DNA of 46,608 bases, taken from contig JAZNXH010000050.1 of assembly GCA_045593785.1 (NCBI GenBank), forward strand, positions 1-46,608, given 5' to 3'. Each line of letters begins with the position of its first letter. Position 1 is the first letter of the stretch. The notes under the pieces were generated by a model. That model was not told the DNA's origin and did not search any database. It saw only the letters and a program-made list of their open reading frames with translations. A program made the translations under genes and the position numbers. Positions 42,418 through 46,608 of the stretch are shown here, in pieces. This DNA comes from SZUA-448 sp045593785 (GTDB taxonomy: Bacteria; Bacillota; Clostridia; Lachnospirales; Lachnospiraceae).

Positions 42418-43284
42418 ATGAAATATATCGACTTACATGTACACAGTTCTTTTTCAGACGGTACAGATACCCCGACCGACCTGGTTCGGCTCGCTCTCAG
42501 CAGCGGCTTATCTGCCTTCGCGCTTACTGACCACGATACCACAGGCGGTATTGCAGAAGCCCGAAAAGCGCTCTCGTTAACGAATGCCTGTGACAAGCTT
42601 CGCATCATTCCGGGAGTTGAAATCTCAGCAGCCTACAAAGACCGGGACATTCACATTCTGGGACTTTTCATCGACCCCGACAACCCTGCTTTGTCCGAAG
42701 CGCTACAGGTTGCCCGTGACAACCGAATCCGACGCAACCAGATTATGTTGCAACGTTTGTGCGATGCCGGCTATCCTATGACAGAAGCGGAACTTCTGCA
42801 GGATTCCGATGCTGCCTGTATCGGCAGAATGCATTTTGCCAATGCACTGGTGGCACGCGGTTACGCCAAAAACACACAGGACGCCTTCCAACGTTTCATC
42901 GGTCCGGACTGTCCGTATTACGTTCCCCGGAACTACATCTCACCGGAATCTGCTGTTTCGCTGATTCGCGGTGCCGGCGGTCTTGCCATTCTGGCACATC
43001 CATTGCTGTACCGTTTGGAACGCCCGGAACTGGAACGATTAGTCCAACAATTGACCGGCTACGGTCTGTCCGGTCTGGAAGCCATCTATACATCAAACTC
43101 CACAGAAGACGAGCAGTATGTCCGGACACTCGCATCCCGCAACGGTCTGCTGATTTCCGGCGGTTCGGATTATCATGGTGCGAACAAGCCACATATCAGT
43201 ATGGGTACCGGGCGTGGCAACCTTCATATCCCGGAAACAATTCTGCAAACATTGGAACAACAGCTTTCCAAGACACAACAATAA
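42418..43284 (+). CDS. PHP-domain phosphoesterase (RNase AM/TrpH-like)
   Basis: A 288-aa PHP-domain metal-dependent phosphoesterase. The four PHP motifs are visible: DLHVHSSFSDG (I), LTDHDTTGG (II), PGVEISA...DIHILGLFID (III) and ILAHPLLY with GGSDYHG (IV). This matches YciV/TrpH-type enzymes; the Escherichia coli member is a 5'-3' exonuclease acting on short RNA/DNA and pAp. The ATG at 42418 has AAAGGA upstream; the longer frame from 42190 is antisense to the membrane gene and not used. A long branched hairpin follows. Confidence 0.92.
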   Translation: MKYIDLHVHSSFSDGTDTPTDLVRLALSSGLSAFALTDHDTTGGIAEARKALSLTNACDKLRIIPGVEISAAYKDRDIHILGLFIDPDNPALSEALQVARDNRIRRNQIMLQRLCDAGYPMTEAELLQDSDAACIGRMHFANALVARGYAKNTQDAFQRFIGPDCPYYVPRNYISPESAVSLIRGAGGLAILAHPLLYRLERPELERLVQQLTGYGLSGLEAIYTSNSTEDEQYVRTLASRNGLLISGGSDYHGANKPHISMGTGRGNLHIPETILQTLEQQLSKTQQ

Positions 43285-43289
43285 AACAA

Positions 43290-43332
43290 CCCCGTCTATC
43301 ACCATCGGCTTTTGCCGGTCTGATAAACGGGG
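43290..43332. terminator. Bidirectional terminator between the PHP gene and yajC
   Basis: CCCCGTCTATCA (43290-43301) pairs with TGATAAACGGGG (43321-43332) over 12 bp with one mismatch. An inner CGGC-TTTT-GCCG stem lies within. AAAACAA precedes and TATTT follows, so it may end both converging transcripts. Confidence 0.75.
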
Positions 43333-43356
43333 TATTTCATTCGCACTGAAACGATA

Positions 43357-43686
43357 TTATGCGTCCTTCTGTGCCTTCTCAATCTCAACCACTGCGGACT
43401 TCTTCATCGGGATACGGCAGTTCTTGTTATTACCGAATTCTACGATGATAACTTCTTCCATAACATCGATGATTACGCCGTAAAAACCACTGGTAGTCAG
43501 TACGCTGTCACCGATTTCAAGAGAAGACATCAGCGCCTGCTGCTGCTTCTGTTGCTTCTTCTGCGGACGGTAAATCATAAAGTAAAATACAAGACCAAGA
43601 ATTGCAATCCATCCAAACAGATATAGATAACTTCCTGCGGTGGATGCGCCTGCTGCGGTTCCTGTTAATAATGCTGCTAATTTCAT
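43357..43686 (-). CDS. yajC: Preprotein translocase subunit YajC
   Basis: A 109-aa membrane protein that accompanies SecDF in protein export. One TM helix (about residues 20-40, LFGWIAILGLVFYFMIYRPQ) is followed by the family hallmark YRPQKKQQKQQQALMSSLEI and GDSVLTTSGFYGVIIDV. AATGGAGG lies upstream of the ATG. It follows tgt by 35 nt, the usual tgt-yajC order; secDF is not in this window. Confidence 0.96.
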   Translation of the reverse strand: MKLAALLTGTAAGASTAGSYLYLFGWIAILGLVFYFMIYRPQKKQQKQQQALMSSLEIGDSVLTTSGFYGVIIDVMEEVIIVEFGNNKNCRIPMKKSAVVEIEKAQKDA

Positions 43687-43721
43687 AATGTTTCCTCCAT
43701 TCTGAAAACTGTTTTGTTCTT

Positions 43722-44861
43722 TTAGTTTTCTTTACTCATCAGCCCTTCAAGCTTTTGTTTCTTGTAAGCTGCAAAGTTTCCTTCATCCAGTGCGTCCCGG
43801 ATCTCTGTCATCATTGTATTATAGAAATACAGATTATGCAATACCATAAGACGCATACCGAGCATCTCCCCTGCTTTTAAGAGATGACGGATATAAGCGC
43901 GGCTGTGATTGCGGCATGCCGGACACTTACAGCCTTCTTCAATCGGACGGTCGTCTGTCTCATAGCGGGCATTCAGGAGATTTCTCTTACCCTGATTCGT
44001 ATACGCATGTCCGTGACGTCCGTTTCGTGTCGGATATACACAGTCAAAGAAATCTACACCGCGTCCTACGCCCTCTAAGATATTCGCCGGAGTGCCAACA
44101 CCCATGAGGTAGACCGGTTTTTCCTTCGGAAGGTACGGTACGGTCTCATCCAAAATACGGTACATCTCATCGTGTGACTCACCCACGGCAAGACCACCCA
44201 GTGCATAGCCGTCCAGATCCATCTCGGATATTACCTTCGCATGCTCAATACGGATATCCTCGTAGGTTCCGCCCTGATTGATACCGAACAGCAACTGGTT
44301 CTTATTGATGGTATCCTCGAGAGAATTCAGACGCTTCATCTCTGTCTTGCAACGTTCCAGCCAACGTGTGGTACGTGCTACGGACTTCTCCATGTATTCA
44401 CGGCTCGACGGATACGGTGCACATTCATCAAATGCCATCGCAATCGTGGAAGCAAGATTCGACTGAATCTGCATACTCTCTTCCGGCCCCATGAATATCT
44501 TCCGCCCGTCAACATGCGAGTGGAAGGTCACGCCTTCTTCCTTGATTTTCCGAAGTCCTGCCAGCGAGAACACCTGGAATCCGCCGGAGTCTGTCAGGAT
44601 CGGGTTGTCCCAGTTCATGAACTTGTGCAGACCGCCCATCTGCTTAACAACTTTATCGCCCGGACGTACATGCAGATGATAGGTGTTCGACAACTCCACC
44701 TGCGTTCCGATGTCCTTCAGATCGATTGCAGACACAGCACCCTTGATGGCAGCTGCGGTTCCGACATTCATAAATACCGGTGTCTGTATGGTCCCGTGTA
44801 CGGTCTTGAACTCGGCACGCTTTGCACGGCCTTCGGTTTTCAGTATACGATACTCTGCCAT
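43722..44861 (-). CDS. tgt: tRNA-guanine transglycosylase
   Basis: A 379-aa enzyme that exchanges guanine-34 of certain tRNAs for preQ1 in queuosine synthesis. Family features in order: VELSNTYHLHVRPGDKVV, LTDSGGFQVFSLAGLRKI, MAFDECAPYPSSREY, YALGGLAVGESHDEM and FDCVYPTRNGRHG. The zinc site is CKCPACRNHSRAYIRHL plus a histidine in VLHNLYF. The start follows GAGAGG. It is first in a tgt-yajC operon with its own promoter. PreQ1 synthesis genes are not nearby. Confidence 0.98.
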   Translation of the reverse strand: MAEYRILKTEGRAKRAEFKTVHGTIQTPVFMNVGTAAAIKGAVSAIDLKDIGTQVELSNTYHLHVRPGDKVVKQMGGLHKFMNWDNPILTDSGGFQVFSLAGLRKIKEEGVTFHSHVDGRKIFMGPEESMQIQSNLASTIAMAFDECAPYPSSREYMEKSVARTTRWLERCKTEMKRLNSLEDTINKNQLLFGINQGGTYEDIRIEHAKVISEMDLDGYALGGLAVGESHDEMYRILDETVPYLPKEKPVYLMGVGTPANILEGVGRGVDFFDCVYPTRNGRHGHAYTNQGKRNLLNARYETDDRPIEEGCKCPACRNHSRAYIRHLLKAGEMLGMRLMVLHNLYFYNTMMTEIRDALDEGNFAAYKKQKLEGLMSKEN

Positions 44862-44942
44862 CTTACCTCTCGTTTCGCTTTCGCTCTGCTAACGCTTCTT
44901 GTAATGTATTGCTATTCTTCCGCGCATAAACACGCAAAGACA

Positions 44943-44971
44943 AGTATACATTTAATTTGGTCTTATTTCAA
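44943..44971 (-). promoter_or_regulatory. Promoter of the tgt-yajC operon
   Basis: On the minus strand TTGAAA (44966-44971), a 17-bp spacer and TATACT (44943-44948), about 80 nt upstream of the tgt start. Nothing else is recognised in the 283-bp gap except repeated GCTAACGC-like words near 44888 and 45026. Confidence 0.7.
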
Positions 44972-45076
44972 CCACAATTTTCAATTTACAACCCACGACT
45001 CTTCTATCGTGCCACCGTCTTTTTGCTAACGCCCCTGCTGATAACGCTTTTCTTGGGTGGAACGAACCGGTAAATC

Positions 45077-45106
45077 TTGTCTAACTGCTGTTTTTCGTGA
45101 TAGAAT
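45077..45106 (+). promoter_or_regulatory. Promoter of the cation diffusion facilitator gene
   Basis: TTGTCT (45077-45082), an 18-bp spacer and TAGAAT (45101-45106), with a TGA just before the -10 that fits an extended -10. It lies 38 nt upstream of the ATG at 45145. Confidence 0.65.
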
Positions 45107-45144
45107 CAAATCCGGTACTTTCAGACGGAAAGGAATATCACCTT

Positions 45145-46320
45145 ATGATTACATTATTATCTAAAATATTTATCCCAAACCGCACAGACTTAAAAGACGC
45201 AACTGTCCGCCGTGCCTACGGCATGCTGTGCGGTATCTGCGGCATTGTCCTGAATTTGTTCCTCTTTGCAGTCAAGTTCCTTGCCGGAACCTTGACCGGT
45301 TCCATCGCGATTACGGCAGACGCATTCAACAACCTCGCCGATGCCGGTTCGTCCATCATCACATTGTTCGGCTTCCGTCTTGCCGGTCAGAAGCCCGACC
45401 CGGAGCATCCTTTCGGTCATGGACGTATGGAATACATCTCAGGACTCTTCGTATCCATCGCTATCCTTATCATGGGCTACGAGCTTGCGAAGACTTCCAT
45501 CGACAAGATACTTCACCCACAGTTGGTACAAGGTTCTACGCTCTCCATTATCATTCTGATTGTTGCAGTGTTTGTAAAACTTTATATCATGCTCTACAAC
45601 TTCTCCATCGGAAAGAAGATCAACTCCGTTGCAATGCGCGCTACGGCAAAGGATTCCTTGAGCGACACACTCTCCACCATCGTGGTACTGGTATCCACCC
45701 TGCTCGGAACCTACGCAGAACTTGCCATCGACGGATGGTGCGGCATCCTTGTATCAGTATTCATCTTTATCTCCGGTGTTACTGCCCTGAAGGAAACCAT
45801 CGGTCCGCTGCTCGGGCAGCCTCCGGAACCGGAATTCATCGAAGAAATTCAATCGATTGTAAATTCCCATCCTGAAGTTCTCGGAATTCATGACCTCATC
45901 GTACACAACTACGGACCGGGCCGCCAGATGATCTCCCTCCACGCCGAAGTATCCGCCGACAGTGACCTGTCCCTGATTCACGATACCATCGACAATATCG
46001 AGCGTGAACTGATCGAAAAGACTGGTGCCCATGCCGTCATTCATATGGACCCGATTGTCACCAATGATGAGAAGCTGAACGAGCTGAAAGGTATCATTCG
46101 CGACTACGCGAAGTCTCTCAGCGATACCTTAAGCATCCATGACTTCCGTATGGTAGACGGTCCGACCCACACGAACATCATCTTCGACGTACTTGTTCCG
46201 TTCCGTTTCTCTATGACGGACGAAGAACTGCGTAGCAGCTTTGCGGAATATGTCCACGGGCTTGATGAACGTTATTTTGCCGTGATTGAGATTGATAAAG
46301 ATTATAACAATATGGCGTGA
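45145..46320 (+). CDS. Cation diffusion facilitator (divalent metal efflux)
   Basis: A 391-aa CDF transporter exporting Zn2+, Mn2+, Fe2+ or similar ions in exchange for protons. About six TM helices start with GICGIVLNLFLFAVKFLAGT; the metal-site elements are ITADAFNNLADAGSS in TM2 and ATAKDSLSDTLST in TM5, with HPFGHGRMEY between TM2 and TM3. The cytoplasmic domain (from about residue 205, SHPEVLGIHDLIVHNYGPG) has the usual CDF C-terminal ferredoxin-like fold and is extended by a further about 80 residues (NELKGIIRDYAKSL). The start at ATG 45145 has AAAGGA at slightly long spacing. The substrate cannot be read from the sequence. Confidence 0.93.
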   Translation: MITLLSKIFIPNRTDLKDATVRRAYGMLCGICGIVLNLFLFAVKFLAGTLTGSIAITADAFNNLADAGSSIITLFGFRLAGQKPDPEHPFGHGRMEYISGLFVSIAILIMGYELAKTSIDKILHPQLVQGSTLSIIILIVAVFVKLYIMLYNFSIGKKINSVAMRATAKDSLSDTLSTIVVLVSTLLGTYAELAIDGWCGILVSVFIFISGVTALKETIGPLLGQPPEPEFIEEIQSIVNSHPEVLGIHDLIVHNYGPGRQMISLHAEVSADSDLSLIHDTIDNIERELIEKTGAHAVIHMDPIVTNDEKLNELKGIIRDYAKSLSDTLSIHDFRMVDGPTHTNIIFDVLVPFRFSMTDEELRSSFAEYVHGLDERYFAVIEIDKDYNNMA

Positions 46321-46356
46321 CAAACTAATTCGCACAACAGTTTACACACAAACAAA

Positions 46357-46389
46357 AGGAGGGTTCCGCTGCTTCAAGCGGACCCTCCT
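46357..46389. terminator. Bidirectional terminator at the contig end
   Basis: AGGAGGGT(T)CCGCT and AGCGGACCCTCCT pair over 13 bp with one bulged T. On the minus strand TTTTGTTTGT follows, a good U-tract for the Rpn-like gene; in the plus direction few T follow, so it is weaker for the CDF gene. Confidence 0.75.
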
Positions 46390-46396
46390 CTGTTCA

Positions 46397-46538
46397 TTAA
46401 ATGTTATATAAGGTGTAGTATTCCTTACGTACACCTACATCCTCTGCAACTTTCTTGGCTTCTTCAACCTTACTTTGACTCAACAGCACACAAATAAGCT
46501 TTCCTAAGCGTTCCTCTCCTTCTGCTCTTCCTTCTGCA
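46397..46538 (-). CDS. C-terminal tail of an Rpn/PD-(D/E)XK-type protein (partial)
   Basis: The last 46 codons of a minus-strand gene, ending TYNI-like (YYTLYNI) at a TAA at 46397. The segment AEGRAEGEERLGKLICVLLS followed by QSKVEEAKKVAEDVGVRKEY is the usual end of Rpn family recombination-promoting nucleases/putative transposases, with a Glu-Gly-Arg repeat helix before it. The nuclease domain is outside the window. The frame is cut at 46538, where adapter sequence begins, so everything upstream is missing. The family call is moderate because only the tail is seen. Confidence 0.5.
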
Positions 46539-46608
46539 AAGTCGGATCGTAGCCATGTCGTTCTGTGAGCCAAGGAGTTGGGGGGGCAACTTGTCTTCCT
46601 AAGACCGC
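46539..46608 (+). other. MGI/BGISEQ sequencing adapter (not genomic)
   Basis: 46539-46580 matches, from memory, all 42 bases of the MGI/BGISEQ read-2 adapter (begins AAGTCGGATCG, ends CCAAGGAGTTG). Next comes a 10-nt slot, GGGGGGCAAC (46581-46590), the size and place of the sample barcode. Then 46591-46608 (TTGTCTTCCTAAGACCGC) is the reverse complement of the end of the read-1 adapter. The order adapter-barcode-adapter is that of the library circle, so this is untrimmed adapter at the end of the contig. Confidence 0.96.

Noticed and set aside
44862..45076. RNA gene or riboswitch between tgt and the CDF gene
   Set aside because: Only promoters and a few GCTAACGC-like words are seen; no stable conserved structure was recognised.

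Overview
The window looks like a contig end from a low-to-mid GC, spore-forming Clostridia of the Lachnospiraceae type. This rests on a Na+-type V-ATPase operon, AddAB instead of RecBCD, an SspF-like small acid-soluble spore protein, a CD3324-type regulator, a clostridial 6S RNA, YajC-Tgt, and AGGAGG-type ribosome sites throughout. No rRNA, tRNA, CRISPR array, prophage or intact insertion sequence was seen. The last 70 bases are not genomic: they match the MGI/BGISEQ library adapter structure (adapter, 10-nt barcode slot, second adapter).

Layout. 1-84 is the tail of a LysR-type regulator. 132-9550 is a run of mostly small accessory minus-strand genes: a CD3324/ParB-like fusion; a TetR-controlled operon (tetR, flavoprotein, DUF5714-ArsC fusion); two GNAT acetyltransferases; a HIT hydrolase; a frameshifted orphan; GrpB; an M32 carboxypeptidase; a small membrane protein; and a NUDIX-FliB pair. 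9778-12135 encodes a large beta-helix lipoprotein with its own promoter. 12236-12592 is a striking 357-bp imperfect palindrome; a 79-bp relative lies at 9666-9744, and both end in terminators.

12600-27129 is one long minus-strand gene train. It is read from an excellent promoter at 27224-27252 through xylB, a methyltransferase, hslO, an unknown coiled-coil protein, a PocR-GGDEF signalling protein, and then V-ATPase subunits H-I-K-E-C-F-A-B-D, ending at a hairpin at 12568-12592. The c-ring subunit K keeps the Na+-binding residues known from Enterococcus hirae. The signalling gene ends 2 nt before the first V-ATPase gene, which suggests that sensing, c-di-GMP turnover and Na+ transport are linked, although this is inference.

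27288-38123 is housekeeping: a diacylglycerol-kinase-like lipid kinase, the spore protein, addA and addB (overlapping), a divergent membrane-anchored protein, and glutamine-dependent nadE. A 6S RNA (38187-38363) with its own near-consensus promoter lies just upstream of nadE. 38416-41800 holds a histidine kinase/response regulator pair divergent from a secreted Ig-like (BIG2) protein. Three ATGTA-type direct repeats at 10-11 bp spacing lie between them, the pattern expected for an OmpR-class regulator. 41876-46320 carries a TIGR04086-like membrane protein, a PHP phosphoesterase, yajC-tgt and a cation diffusion facilitator. The window ends in the tail of an Rpn-like gene cut by the adapter.

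Most of the window is ordinary core genome. The observations most worth a second look are the PocR-GGDEF/V-ATPase coupling, the TetR-controlled DUF5714-ArsC fusion, the nested-palindrome repeat family, the tandem 18-bp repeats between V-ATPase subunits H and I, and the adapter artefact. I do not see convincing evidence for a wholly new system.
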